Below, piece by piece: positions 36,236 through 45,547 of a stretch of DNA of 64,000 nucleotides. The notes under the pieces were generated by a model. It did not search any database. It had not been told where the DNA came from and saw nothing but the letters and a program-made list of their open reading frames with translations. The stretch comes from Rhodocyclaceae bacterium. GTDB taxonomy: Bacteria > Pseudomonadota > Gammaproteobacteria > Burkholderiales > Rhodocyclaceae. Location: positions 62,001-126,000 of the forward strand of contig JALNXH010000001.1 of assembly GCA_023230455.1 (NCBI GenBank), in the 5' to 3' direction. The translations under genes and the position numbers were made by a program. Positions within the stretch are counted from its first letter, which is position 1. Each line of letters opens with the position of its first letter.

Positions 36236-39200
36236 TCACCCCACCCACGTCCGCGCATTGCGGAACAGCGTCATCCACGGGCTGTCTTCGCCCTGCCCTT
36301 GCGGATGCCAGGACATCTGTACGCGGCGGAAAATGCGCTCGGGGTGCGGCATCATCACCGTGAAGCGGCCATCGGCGGTGGTTACGGCGGTAATGCCGTC
36401 GGGCGAACCGTTGGGATTGAACGGATAGCGCGTGGCGACTGCGCCCCGGTTGTCGACGTAGCGCATCGAAACCAGGGTCTTGGCCGGGTCGCCCGCGAAC
36501 ACTGCGCGGCCTTCGCCATGGGAGACCACCACCGGCAGGCGCGAGCCGGCCATGCCGGCAAAGAAGATCGACGGTGATGGCGGAATCTCCACCATTACGA
36601 AGCGCGCCTCGAACTGTTCGCTGCGGTTACGGTGGAAGGTCGGCCAAGCGTCCGCGCCGGGGATGATGGACGCCAAGTTGCTCATCATCTGGCAGCCATT
36701 GCAGACGCCGAGGGCAAAGCTGTCGGCACGGTTGAAGAAGGTGGCGAACTCGTCGCGCAGGCGTTGATTGAAGAGGATCGACTTGGCCCAGCCCTGGCCG
36801 GCGCCGAGCACATCGCCGTAGGAAAAGCCGCCGCAGGCAGCAAGGCCCTTGAAGTCGGCCAGATGCGCCCGCCCGGACTGAAGGTCGGACATATGCACAT
36901 CGACGCTTTCGAAGCCGGCACGGTCGAAGGCGGCGGCCATTTCGACCTGGCCGTTCACGCCCTGCTCGCGCAGGATGGCGATTCTGGGCCGCCGGCCGGT
37001 GGCGACGAAAAGCGCCGCCGGCGCGAAAGTGAGATGCTCCGACAAGCCCGGATCGTCGGCCGCCGCCAACGCATCGAACTCTTCCCGTGCACACGCGGGA
37101 TCGTCGCGCAAGGCGGCGATCTGGTAGCCGACTTCGCTCCACGCCTGTTGCAGATCGCTGCGCTTGGCGGCGAAGGCACGCTTGGCGTTGCGCCAGACGC
37201 GCACTTCGTCGAATTCGTTGGTGGTGCCGATCAGGTGGCTGCACTTGCCCAGCCCGGCATCGCGCAGCGCCTGCATCACCGGGCCGCGGTCGTCGCGGCG
37301 AATCTGCACCACGGCGCCCAGTTCTTCGTTGAACAGCGCGGCAAGCATCCGGTCGCGCAGGCGGCCGTCGATGACTTGCGGCGCCTTCTCGATGCCGTCC
37401 ACGTCGTTCATCAATTCGTCGTAGCAGAGCGCGTCGAGATTCAGCGAAACGCCGATGTGCGAGGCGAAGGACATTTCGCAAACAGTGGCGAACAGGCCGC
37501 CGTCGGAGCGGTCGTGGTAGGCGAGCAGTTTGCCTTCGCGATTGAGACGCTGGATCGCACCGAAGAAAGCCTTGAGCGAAGCGGCCGCGACATCGGGAAC
37601 CGCGCTGCCGCTCTTACCGTACACCTGCGCCAGCGCGGAGCCGCCGAGACGATTGCGGCCGTGGCCGAGGTCGATCAGCAGCAGTTCGGTCTCACCCACA
37701 TCCTTGTCGCTGCGCAACTGCGGCGTCAGCGTGCGGCGGATGTCGACGCAGGGCGCGAAGGCGGTGACGATCAGCGACATCGGCGCGGTCACCTGCTTGC
37801 TCTCGCCGCCCTCTTCCCAGCGCGTGCGCATCGACAGCGAATCCTTGCCGACGGGAATCGAAATATCCAGCGCCGGGCAGAATTCGAGGCCGACACTCTT
37901 CACCGTATCGAACAGGATCGCGTCTTCGTGGCCATGGCCGGCGGCGGCCATCCAGTTGGCCGACAGTTTGATGCTGGAGATGTCGGCCACCGCCGCCGCG
38001 GCGAGGTTGGTGATCGCCTCGCCCACCGCCATGCGGCCCGAGGCCGGGCCGTCGAGCAGCGCCAGCGGCGTGCGCTCGCCCATCGCGAAGCATTCGCCGA
38101 GATAGGTATCGAAGCCCATCGCGGTCACGGCCACATCGGCCACCGGCACCTGCCACGGTCCGACCAGTTGGTCGCGGGCGGTCAAGCCGCCGACACTGCG
38201 GTCGCCGATGCTGATAAGGAAATTCTTCGAGGCCACCGAGGGCAGGCGCAGCACCCGCCAGCAGGCGTCCTTCAACTCGACCGAACCGATGTCGAAATCG
38301 TCGCCGGCGGCGCCGCGGCGCCGCGCCTCGCGATGGGTTTTCGGCGGTTTGCCGAGCAGCACGTCCATCGGCATGTCCACCGGCCGATTGCCGAAATGGT
38401 CGTCCTCGACGGTGAGCTGGCCGTCGTCGGTGGCGACGCCGAGCACCGCGAAAGGCGCCCGTTCACGCTCGCACAGGGCGCGGAACTCGTCCAGCCGCTC
38501 CGGCGCGACGGCCAGGACGTAGCGCTCCTGGGCTTCGTTGCACCAGATTTCCCGCGGCGCCATGCCCGGCTCTTCGGACGGGATCGCACGCATATCGAAA
38601 CGCGCACCGCGGCCTGCGTCGTGGGCAAGCTCGGGCATCGCGTTGGAAATGCCGCCGGCACCCACATCGTGGATGGCGAGAATGGGATTGCGCTCACCCA
38701 ACTGCCAGCAGCGGTCGATGACCTCCTGCGCGCGGCGCTGGATCTCCGGGTTGCCGCGCTGCACCGAAGCGAAGTCGAGATCGGCGGTATTGGTGCCGGT
38801 CGCCATCGACGACGCGGCGCCGCCGCCGAGGCCGATCAGCATGCCCGGGCCGCCCAGCTGGATCAGCAGCGTGCCGGCGGGGAATTTGTCCTTGAAACAG
38901 TGCCCGGCGGCAATGTTGCCGACGCCGCCGGCGATCATGATCGGCTTGTGATAGCCGCGCACCTCGCCGCCAAAGGTCTGCTCGAAGGTACGGAAGTAGC
39001 CGGCCAGATTGGGGCGGCCGAATTCGTTGTTGAACGCCGCGGCGCCGATCGGGCCTTCGATCATGATGTCCAGCGCAGAGGCAATGCGCTCCGGCTTGCC
39101 GTAATGCGACTCCCACGGCTGAACGTAGCCGGGAATGTTCAGGTCGGACACCGAGAAACCGCAGAGGCCGGCTTTGGGCTTGGAGCCGCGGCCGGTCGCA

Positions 39201-40150
39201 CCTTCGTCGCGAATCTCACCGCCGGAACCGGTGGCTGCGCCGGGGAATGGCGAAATCGCCGTCGGGTGGTTGTGGGTTTCCACCTTGGCCAGGATATGGG
39301 TGGTTTCCTCGACGAAGGCGTAGCATCCATCGGTCTGGGGAAAGAAACGTTTGATCCGTGCGCCTTCGATCACCGCCGCATTATCCGAATAGGCAACCAC
39401 GGTGCCTTGCGGATGCGCCTTGTGGGTTTCCCGGATCATGCCGAACAGCGACAGCGGCTGCGCCTCCCCGTCCACCGTCCAGCTGGCGTTGAATATCTTG
39501 TGCCGGCAGTGCTCGGAATTGGCTTGGGCGAACATCATCAATTCGACGTCTGACGGATTGCGGCCGAGGCGGATGAAATTCTCCACCAGATAATCGATTT
39601 CATCCGCGGAGAGCGCCAGACCCAATTCGCCATTCGCGGCGACCAGCGCCTCGCGGCCTTTGCCGAGCAAATCCACGGTAGTCAGCGGCTGCGGCGCCAC
39701 ATGGCTGAACAAACCTTCGGCCTCGGTCACCGAAGTCAGCACCGACTCGGTCATCCGGTCGTGCAGCTTGGCCGCCAGGATGCCGCGTTCCAGCCCCTTG
39801 CCTTTAATACGGTAAGCGACGCCCCGCTCGATGCGACGGATGCCGACGAAACCACAATTACGGGCGATGTCCGTGGCCTTGGAAGCCCATGGCGAAATAG
39901 TGCCCAGACGCGGCGTCACCAGCAGCGACTCACCGGCGGGTTCCGCCGGCAATTCAGCGGGAATCCCCAACAGTTCCTTTAGGCGCGCCAGCTCTCCAGG
40001 CGCCAGCGGTACCTCCAACTCGACGAAATACCAGTGCTCGGCAGCCAGGGATTCCAGCCCGGGCATCGCACCTCGAATTTGCTCTTGCAGACGTGCAAGC
40101 CGGGAAGCCGAAAAAGCGGCCAAGCCGCGCAGAGAAAGGAATTGGGGCAT
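36236..40150 (-). CDS. purL: Phosphoribosylformylglycinamidine synthase
   Basis: 1304 aa, the single-chain proteobacterial form. It has an N-terminal PurS-like domain, a linker, two ATP-grasp-like/AIRS halves (motifs AKVETHNHPTAISPFPGAATG and HDVGAGGISNAMPEL), and a C-terminal class I glutaminase with nucleophile Cys in LGVCNGCQMM and the catalytic HPE in MPHPERIF. It converts FGAR to FGAM in purine synthesis. Monocistronic in appearance, with the Crp/Fnr gene 13 bp after it. Confidence 0.99.
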   Translation of the reverse strand: MPQFLSLRGLAAFSASRLARLQEQIRGAMPGLESLAAEHWYFVELEVPLAPGELARLKELLGIPAELPAEPAGESLLVTPRLGTISPWASKATDIARNCGFVGIRRIERGVAYRIKGKGLERGILAAKLHDRMTESVLTSVTEAEGLFSHVAPQPLTTVDLLGKGREALVAANGELGLALSADEIDYLVENFIRLGRNPSDVELMMFAQANSEHCRHKIFNASWTVDGEAQPLSLFGMIRETHKAHPQGTVVAYSDNAAVIEGARIKRFFPQTDGCYAFVEETTHILAKVETHNHPTAISPFPGAATGSGGEIRDEGATGRGSKPKAGLCGFSVSDLNIPGYVQPWESHYGKPERIASALDIMIEGPIGAAAFNNEFGRPNLAGYFRTFEQTFGGEVRGYHKPIMIAGGVGNIAAGHCFKDKFPAGTLLIQLGGPGMLIGLGGGAASSMATGTNTADLDFASVQRGNPEIQRRAQEVIDRCWQLGERNPILAIHDVGAGGISNAMPELAHDAGRGARFDMRAIPSEEPGMAPREIWCNEAQERYVLAVAPERLDEFRALCERERAPFAVLGVATDDGQLTVEDDHFGNRPVDMPMDVLLGKPPKTHREARRRGAAGDDFDIGSVELKDACWRVLRLPSVASKNFLISIGDRSVGGLTARDQLVGPWQVPVADVAVTAMGFDTYLGECFAMGERTPLALLDGPASGRMAVGEAITNLAAAAVADISSIKLSANWMAAAGHGHEDAILFDTVKSVGLEFCPALDISIPVGKDSLSMRTRWEEGGESKQVTAPMSLIVTAFAPCVDIRRTLTPQLRSDKDVGETELLLIDLGHGRNRLGGSALAQVYGKSGSAVPDVAAASLKAFFGAIQRLNREGKLLAYHDRSDGGLFATVCEMSFASHIGVSLNLDALCYDELMNDVDGIEKAPQVIDGRLRDRMLAALFNEELGAVVQIRRDDRGPVMQALRDAGLGKCSHLIGTTNEFDEVRVWRNAKRAFAAKRSDLQQAWSEVGYQIAALRDDPACAREEFDALAAADDPGLSEHLTFAPAALFVATGRRPRIAILREQGVNGQVEMAAAFDRAGFESVDVHMSDLQSGRAHLADFKGLAACGGFSYGDVLGAGQGWAKSILFNQRLRDEFATFFNRADSFALGVCNGCQMMSNLASIIPGADAWPTFHRNRSEQFEARFVMVEIPPSPSIFFAGMAGSRLPVVVSHGEGRAVFAGDPAKTLVSMRYVDNRGAVATRYPFNPNGSPDGITAVTTADGRFTVMMPHPERIFRRVQMSWHPQGQGEDSPWMTLFRNARTWVG

Positions 40151-40298
40151 AGACGTGGGGAAAGACGGGCGATGCAGGGAGGCTCAGGGGCGAAATTATA
40201 ACGCCTGCCTCGCCGCTGCCCGGCCGCGGCAGCGAAGTCCATCGCTGCCGCGGCCGGGCATTGCACGCTGCACGAGTGGTTGAGTCAGTACCGAAAAA

Positions 40299-40340
40299 CA
40301 AAAAGCCCGTCGGCGAACCGACGGGCTTTTTGTTTTATTT
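40299..40340 (-). terminator. Intrinsic terminator after tRNA-Ala
   Basis: AAGCCCGTCGG and CCGACGGGCTT form a stem around CGAA, flanked by A-runs on the left and T-runs on the right. It serves the minus-strand tRNA and could act in both directions. Confidence 0.88.
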
Positions 40341-40416
<76 letters not shown>

Positions 40417-40430
40417 CAAAGAGAGCGCGC

Positions 40431-40459
40431 ATTATATGGAAGGCGTTTCCGGTTGTAAA
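40431..40459 (-). promoter_or_regulatory. Promoter of tRNA-Ala
   Basis: On the minus strand TTTACA (40459-40454), 17 bases, TATAAT (40436-40431, perfect -10), followed by GCGCGCTCTC before the tRNA start. Confidence 0.9.
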
Positions 40460-40476
40460 TAACTTCCACGTTATTT

Positions 40477-41874
40477 TCAGAGCACCTTGCCTGGATTCAT
40501 CAGCCCGCGCGGATCGAGCGCACTTTTTACCGTTCTCATCAACTCAATTTCCACCGGATCCTTGTAACGTCGGTTTTCCTCACGCTTCAACTGCCCGAGA
40601 CCGTGCTCCGCCGAAATCGAGCCTTCCATTCCATGTACCAAGTCGTGCACCAATCGATTCACTTGCGGGGCATTGGCGATGAAGTCAGCGTTTTCCGTGC
40701 CCGCGACCTTCGACAGGTTGTAGTGCAGATTGCCATCGCCGATGTGACCAAAACAAACGATGCGCACATCGGCAAATCTCTCGCGCAGCTTCGCCTCGGC
40801 ACGGACGATGAATTCGGCGATGCGGGACACCGGCAGCGCCACATCGTGCTTGATCGAAATGCCCTCGATACGCTGCGCCTCGGAAATGTTTTCGCGCAAG
40901 GCCCACAGTGCCTTGGCTTGCGTTTCGCTGGCGGCAACGACGCTGGAGTCAACCGCCCCCGCCGCAATCGCCTCCGCGAGCACATTTTCCGCGTCCGAAC
41001 GCAGATCGCCGTCAAGCGTATCGCTGAGTTCGATCAGGACTTGCCATTGAGCATTGGCGGCCAACGGATCGCGGCTGCCGGGAATATGCCGCAGTACAAG
41101 ATCCAGTGCGCTGCGCCCGATGATTTCGAAGGCGGTCACGCGCTCGCCAAGTGCCGCGCGGAAACGCCCAAGCAACGCCACCGCCGCCGCCGGATCGGAC
41201 ACCGTAGCCCATGCTGTAACCGTCTCGCGCGGCAACGGAAACAATTTGACCACCGCCGCGGTAATCAGCCCGAGAGTACCTTCCGCGCCGATGAAAAGGT
41301 GCTTCAGGTCGTAACCGGTATTGTCCTTGCGCAGGCCGCGCAGGCCATTCCAGATGCGGCCATCGGGCAATACCACTTCGATGCCCAGCGTCAGATCGCG
41401 GGCATTGCCGTAACGCAGGACCTGCACCCCGCCAGCATTGGTCGAGAGATTGCCGCCGATGGTGGCACTGCCCTCCGCCGCCAGCGACAGCGGAAACAGG
41501 CGGTTGGCGGCCAGCGCCGTCTGCTGCACCTCGGCCAGCGTACAGCCGGCCTCGACGGTCAGGGTATTGTTGTCTATATCGAGATGGCGAACCCTGCGCA
41601 GCCGCCCGAGACTGACCACGACCTCGCCACCGCACGGCGTCGCTCCGCCGCATAGGCCGGTGTTGCCGCCCTGGGGCACGACGGGCACGCCGGCGTCGGC
41701 ACACAGACGGACCACTGCCGCCACTTCTTCGGTATTGACCGGACGGGCCACACAGAGCGCATCGCCACGGTAACGACCGCGCCAATCGCTACAGTAGGTC
41801 GACATTTCCTCCGCAGCGGTGATGACATGGGTGTCACCCAACGCACGGCGCAAAGCATCGACCAGTATCGTCAT
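40477..41874 (-). CDS. FAD-binding oxidoreductase (GlcD/D-2-hydroxyacid dehydrogenase type)
   Basis: 465 aa. The N-terminal PCMH-type FAD domain has VPVVPQGGNTGLCGGATP and SLAAEGSATIGGNLSTNAGG. The C-terminal FAD-oxidase domain ends with the haem/metal-side GHIGDGNLHYNL and EHGLGQLKREENRRY motifs. The family oxidises D-2-hydroxy acids (lactate, glycolate, 2-hydroxyglutarate); which one is not clear. It overlaps rimO by 4 bp. Confidence 0.92.
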   Translation of the reverse strand: MTILVDALRRALGDTHVITAAEEMSTYCSDWRGRYRGDALCVARPVNTEEVAAVVRLCADAGVPVVPQGGNTGLCGGATPCGGEVVVSLGRLRRVRHLDIDNNTLTVEAGCTLAEVQQTALAANRLFPLSLAAEGSATIGGNLSTNAGGVQVLRYGNARDLTLGIEVVLPDGRIWNGLRGLRKDNTGYDLKHLFIGAEGTLGLITAAVVKLFPLPRETVTAWATVSDPAAAVALLGRFRAALGERVTAFEIIGRSALDLVLRHIPGSRDPLAANAQWQVLIELSDTLDGDLRSDAENVLAEAIAAGAVDSSVVAASETQAKALWALRENISEAQRIEGISIKHDVALPVSRIAEFIVRAEAKLRERFADVRIVCFGHIGDGNLHYNLSKVAGTENADFIANAPQVNRLVHDLVHGMEGSISAEHGLGQLKREENRRYKDPVEIELMRTVKSALDPRGLMNPGKVL

Positions 41875-43205
41875 TCAGCGGCCAATGTGGCGTAGAGGTC
41901 GTGAACGTCGCAATCGGCAACGTTCACTTCGGCAAATTCGCCGATTTCCAGATCATGTCCGTCGGTGACGATCACCAGGCCGTCGATTTCGGGAGCGTCG
42001 CCGGCCGAACGCGCGATCGCACCTTCTTCGTCGATATCATCGACCAGCACCTGGATGCGGCGGCCGATCTTGCGCTCCAGACGTTGCGTACTGATGTCTT
42101 CCTGATGCTGCATCAGACGCCGCCGTCGCTCGTCGCGCAGCGCCTCGGGCACGGGGTCCGGCAACTGGTTGGCGACCGCTCCGGCGACAGCGGAATAGGC
42201 GAAGGCGCCCACCCGATCGAGCTGCGCCTCATCGAGAAAATCCAATAACTGGTTGAACTCGCTCTCGGTTTCGCCGGGAAACCCGGTAATGAAGGTACTG
42301 CGAATGGTCAGATCGGGCACTTCGCGCCGCCAGGCTTGAATACGGTCGAGCACCTTTTCCGCGCTCGCCGGCCGCTTCATCAGTTTGAGAATGCGTTCGG
42401 ACGCATGCTGGAACGGTATGTCGAGATAGGGAAGAATCTTGCCCTCGGCCATCAGCGGAATCAGATCGTCCACGCTGGGATAGGGATAGACATAGTGCAG
42501 GCGCACCCAGAGGCCCAACTCGCCAAGGGCCTTGCACAACTCGTAAAGCCGGGTCTTGACCGGCTTGCCGCCCCAGAAGCCGGTACGGTATTTGGTGTCC
42601 ACGCCATACGCGCTCGTATCCTGCGAAATCACCAGTAGCTCCTTGACGCCCGCCAGCGCCAGCGCTTCAGCCTCCTTCAGCACCTCGCCGATGGGGCGAC
42701 TAACCAGATCGCCGCGCAATGAAGGAATGATGCAAAAGGTGCAGCGGTGATTGCAGCCTTCGGAAATCTTCAGATACGCGTAATGCTCCGGCGTCAAACG
42801 GATGCCCTGCGGCGGTACCAGATCGGTGAATGGATCGTGCTGCGGCGGCAGATGCGCATGCACCGCCTCCATCACCTCCTGCGCAGCATGCGGACCGGTG
42901 ACTGCGAGTACCTGCGGATGCGCGGTACGGACAATGTCACCTTTCGCACCCAGGCAACCGGTGACGATCACCTTGCCGTTCTCGGCGAGCGCTTCGCCAA
43001 TGGCATCGAGCGATTCTTCCACGGCGGCATCGATGAAGCCGCAGGTATTGACGACCACCAGATCGGCACCCTCGTAACTGGGGGAGATGGCGTAACCCTC
43101 GGCACGGAGCCGGGTAAGAATCTGTTCTGAATCGGAAGTGGCTTTCGGGCATCCCAGCGACACGAAGCCGACAGTGGGAATGCTCCGCTTTGCGGGAACG
43201 GACAT
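41871..43205 (-). CDS. rimO: Ribosomal protein S12 methylthiotransferase RimO
   Basis: 444 aa. An N-terminal MTTase domain (VGFVSLGCPKATSDSE ... VVNTCGFIDAA ... VTGCLGAKGD, three Cys for the auxiliary 4Fe-4S cluster) is followed by a radical-SAM core with CNHRCTFCIIP and a C-terminal TRAM domain. It methylthiolates Asp in ribosomal protein S12. ATG at 43205 was chosen because the conserved region follows at once. Confidence 0.97.
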   Translation of the reverse strand: MSVPAKRSIPTVGFVSLGCPKATSDSEQILTRLRAEGYAISPSYEGADLVVVNTCGFIDAAVEESLDAIGEALAENGKVIVTGCLGAKGDIVRTAHPQVLAVTGPHAAQEVMEAVHAHLPPQHDPFTDLVPPQGIRLTPEHYAYLKISEGCNHRCTFCIIPSLRGDLVSRPIGEVLKEAEALALAGVKELLVISQDTSAYGVDTKYRTGFWGGKPVKTRLYELCKALGELGLWVRLHYVYPYPSVDDLIPLMAEGKILPYLDIPFQHASERILKLMKRPASAEKVLDRIQAWRREVPDLTIRSTFITGFPGETESEFNQLLDFLDEAQLDRVGAFAYSAVAGAVANQLPDPVPEALRDERRRRLMQHQEDISTQRLERKIGRRIQVLVDDIDEEGAIARSAGDAPEIDGLVIVTDGHDLEIGEFAEVNVADCDVHDLYATLAAE

Positions 43206-43263
43206 GACGCGATGGCGGGGTTGAAGAAGCTGCAAGTCTACTCGACCCGAACCCCGCCGGTTC

Positions 43264-43824
43264 CTACTTCTTGTCGCCCCCCTTGTCCGCTCCCGGGAAT
43301 GGGTACGGAAAGCCGGACATCATCTTGCGCGTCTGCTCCTGCATATTGTCCTGCATCTGCTGAAACATCTTGCGGCTCTGATCGACGTAGGTGCCAAGCA
43401 TGTTCTGCATCGCGGGTCCCTGGAAGTTGAGGAACTGTGTCCACAATTCCTGGTTTCCCGGTCCGCTCTCGCCGATCACAGAGCGGGCCTGCTCCTTGAG
43501 CTTGGACTGCATATCGGTGAACACCTTGACGTTGCTTTCAAGGTATTTGCCCATCATGCCCTGCATCGCATTGCCGTAGAAGCGAATCATTTGCGCAAGG
43601 ATGTCGGCACTGAACATCGGGCTGCCGCCGGCTTCCTCTTCGAGAATTATCTGCAGAAGGATGCTGCGGGTCAGATCTTCTCCGGTCTTGGCATCGATAA
43701 CGCTGAAGTCCTCGTGCTGTAGCACGAGGTCTTTCACGTCGACGAGGGTGATGTAAGCGCTGGTCTTGGTATCGTACAAACGCCGGTTCGGGTACTTCTT
43801 GATCAGGCGGGGCTTCTCGGACAT
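43264..43824 (-). CDS. phaR: Polyhydroxyalkanoate synthesis repressor PhaR
   Basis: 186 aa. The N-terminal DNA/PHA-binding domain LIKKYPNRRLYDTKTSAYITL is followed by two PHB-accumulation regulatory repeats (about 65-150) and a Met/Gln-rich tail. It binds PHA granules and represses phasin genes. GGAG precedes the start. It is the promoter-distal gene of the phaC-phaB-phaB-phaR order. Confidence 0.96.
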   Translation of the reverse strand: MSEKPRLIKKYPNRRLYDTKTSAYITLVDVKDLVLQHEDFSVIDAKTGEDLTRSILLQIILEEEAGGSPMFSADILAQMIRFYGNAMQGMMGKYLESNVKVFTDMQSKLKEQARSVIGESGPGNQELWTQFLNFQGPAMQNMLGTYVDQSRKMFQQMQDNMQEQTRKMMSGFPYPFPGADKGGDKK

Positions 43825-43911
43825 CCGGTTCTCCTCCTTAGGAGTGCATTGGCTTTCTCGGCAAATTTATAAATCTTCTTCCTTACAAAAACCAGACATC
43901 TGCCTGCACCT

Positions 43912-44652
43912 TTAGCACATATGCAGGCCACCGTTTATGTTGAGCGTGGCGCCTGTCATGTAGCCGGCCATGTCGGAGGCCAGGTAAGCGCATAGGGCAC
44001 CAATTTCTTCCGGCTTGCCTAGGCGACCCATGGGAATCGTGGCCACGATGCCTTCGCGTACCTCCTCCCTGATCGCCATCACCATATCGGTCCCAATGTA
44101 GCCCGGAGCAATCGCATTGACCGTAACACCCTTGCGCGCGACTTCCTGCGCGATGGCTTTGGTGAAACCGAGAATACCGGCCTTGGCGGCGGAATAGTTG
44201 GCCTGGCCGAACTGCCCCTTGACGCCATTCACCGACGAAATGCAGATCACGCGCCCCCAGCCGCGCTCGGCCATGCCGGTCAGCACCTGGTGGGTGACGT
44301 TGAATACGGAATCCAGGTTGGTGGACAGAACGGCATCCCACTGGCCCTTGTCCATTTTGCGGAACATGGCGTCGCGCGTAATGCCGGCGTTATTCACCAG
44401 CACGTCGACCGGGCCGAGTTCGGCTTCAAGCTTTTTTACCATGGCGGCACAGGAATCGAAATCCGACACATCACCTTCGGCGGCATGAAAATCGAAACCG
44501 TCAGCCTTGGTACGGACCAGCCATTCGTCCTTCTGTGGAAAGCCGGGCAGGCAATTCGCAGCGACAGTAAATCCACTTTGGGCCAACGACTTGCAGATCG
44601 CAGTCCCCAATCCCCCCATACCACCCGTTACCAACGCTATCTTCTTGCTCAT
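43912..44652 (-). CDS. phaB: Acetoacetyl-CoA reductase PhaB, second copy
   Basis: 246 aa short-chain dehydrogenase. It has the NADP-binding GGMGGLG motif, NNAGITRD, catalytic Ser and YSAAK, and a C-terminus ending TLNINGGLHMC. It reduces acetoacetyl-CoA to 3-hydroxybutyryl-CoA with NADPH. AGGAAG lies upstream. It is the same length as the neighbouring copy but clearly diverged, so the duplication is not recent. Confidence 0.93.
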   Translation of the reverse strand: MSKKIALVTGGMGGLGTAICKSLAQSGFTVAANCLPGFPQKDEWLVRTKADGFDFHAAEGDVSDFDSCAAMVKKLEAELGPVDVLVNNAGITRDAMFRKMDKGQWDAVLSTNLDSVFNVTHQVLTGMAERGWGRVICISSVNGVKGQFGQANYSAAKAGILGFTKAIAQEVARKGVTVNAIAPGYIGTDMVMAIREEVREGIVATIPMGRLGKPEEIGALCAYLASDMAGYMTGATLNINGGLHMC

Positions 44653-44722
44653 CACTGCTTCCTTTTTTACAAAATACAAAAAATTTCGGGCCAAGCGCTG
44701 CAAGCCGCAAGGCCCCGGGGCG

Positions 44723-45463
44723 TCAGAACATGTGCTGACCGCCATTAATCGAAATATTGGCACCGGTGACGAAAGCCGCCTCGTCGGACGACAGATAGGC
44801 CACCAGACCCGCGACCTCTTCCGGTTTGCCGAGGCGGCTCATCGGTATCTGCGGCAGGATTTTGCTGTCGAGAACATCCTTCGGAATCGAAGTCACCATC
44901 TTGGTCCCGATATATCCGGGCGAGATCGTGTTGATGGTCACTCCTCGCTTAGCCACCTCCAGCGCCAGCGCCTTGGTGAAGCCGTGCATTCCGGCCTTGG
45001 CGGCAGAGTAGTTGGTTTGCCCGAAAGCGCCCTTCTGCCCATTCACCGAGGAAATATTGATGACCCGTCCCCAGTTGCGCTCTGTCATTCCTTCCATGAC
45101 CTGCTTGGTCATGTTGAAAACGGAATCGAGGTTGGTGCTGATGACCGTGGTCCAATCGGACTTGGTCATCTTCTTGAACGTCATGTCTCGGGTGATGCCC
45201 GCGTTATTCACTAGAACGTCGACCGGGCCGAGGTCTTCCTCGATCTGCCGGACACAGTCCTTGCACGAGTCGAAATCGGTTACGTCGCAAGGGTAGGCCT
45301 TGAACCCGTAACCGAGGTCATTCATGCTTCTGAGCCAATCTTTCGCCTTTTTGTTGTTCGGGCTGTAGGTCGTCACCACCTTATACCCAAGTGCGGAGAG
45401 CTTGATGCAAATCGCCTCGCCCAATCCGCCCATACCTCCCGTCACCAGCGCTACTCTTTGCAT
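44723..45463 (-). CDS. phaB: Acetoacetyl-CoA reductase PhaB, first copy
   Basis: 246 aa. MQRVALVTGGMGGLGEAICI holds the coenzyme motif. VNNAGITRDMTFKKM and the INISSVNGQKGAFGQTNYSAAK stretch (Ser, Tyr, Lys of the catalytic set) are complete. It ends NISINGGQHMF. It lies directly after phaC (84 bp) and is the more canonical PhaB of the two. Confidence 0.95.
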   Translation of the reverse strand: MQRVALVTGGMGGLGEAICIKLSALGYKVVTTYSPNNKKAKDWLRSMNDLGYGFKAYPCDVTDFDSCKDCVRQIEEDLGPVDVLVNNAGITRDMTFKKMTKSDWTTVISTNLDSVFNMTKQVMEGMTERNWGRVINISSVNGQKGAFGQTNYSAAKAGMHGFTKALALEVAKRGVTINTISPGYIGTKMVTSIPKDVLDSKILPQIPMSRLGKPEEVAGLVAYLSSDEAAFVTGANISINGGQHMF

Positions 45464-45547
45464 GATCCCGCTCCTCGACGATATTTTTGGTTCGGCTTCA
45501 CTTGGAATACCGGCGCCTTGCCACATCCGCGGCCAGACGCCCAACCA

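Noticed and set aside
36632..39553. A 973-codon open frame on the strand opposite purL
   Set aside because: It is a shadow of purL in high-GC DNA. Its translation is low-complexity (His/Arg/Val/Gly-rich) with no domain, while the purL frame is complete and conserved.
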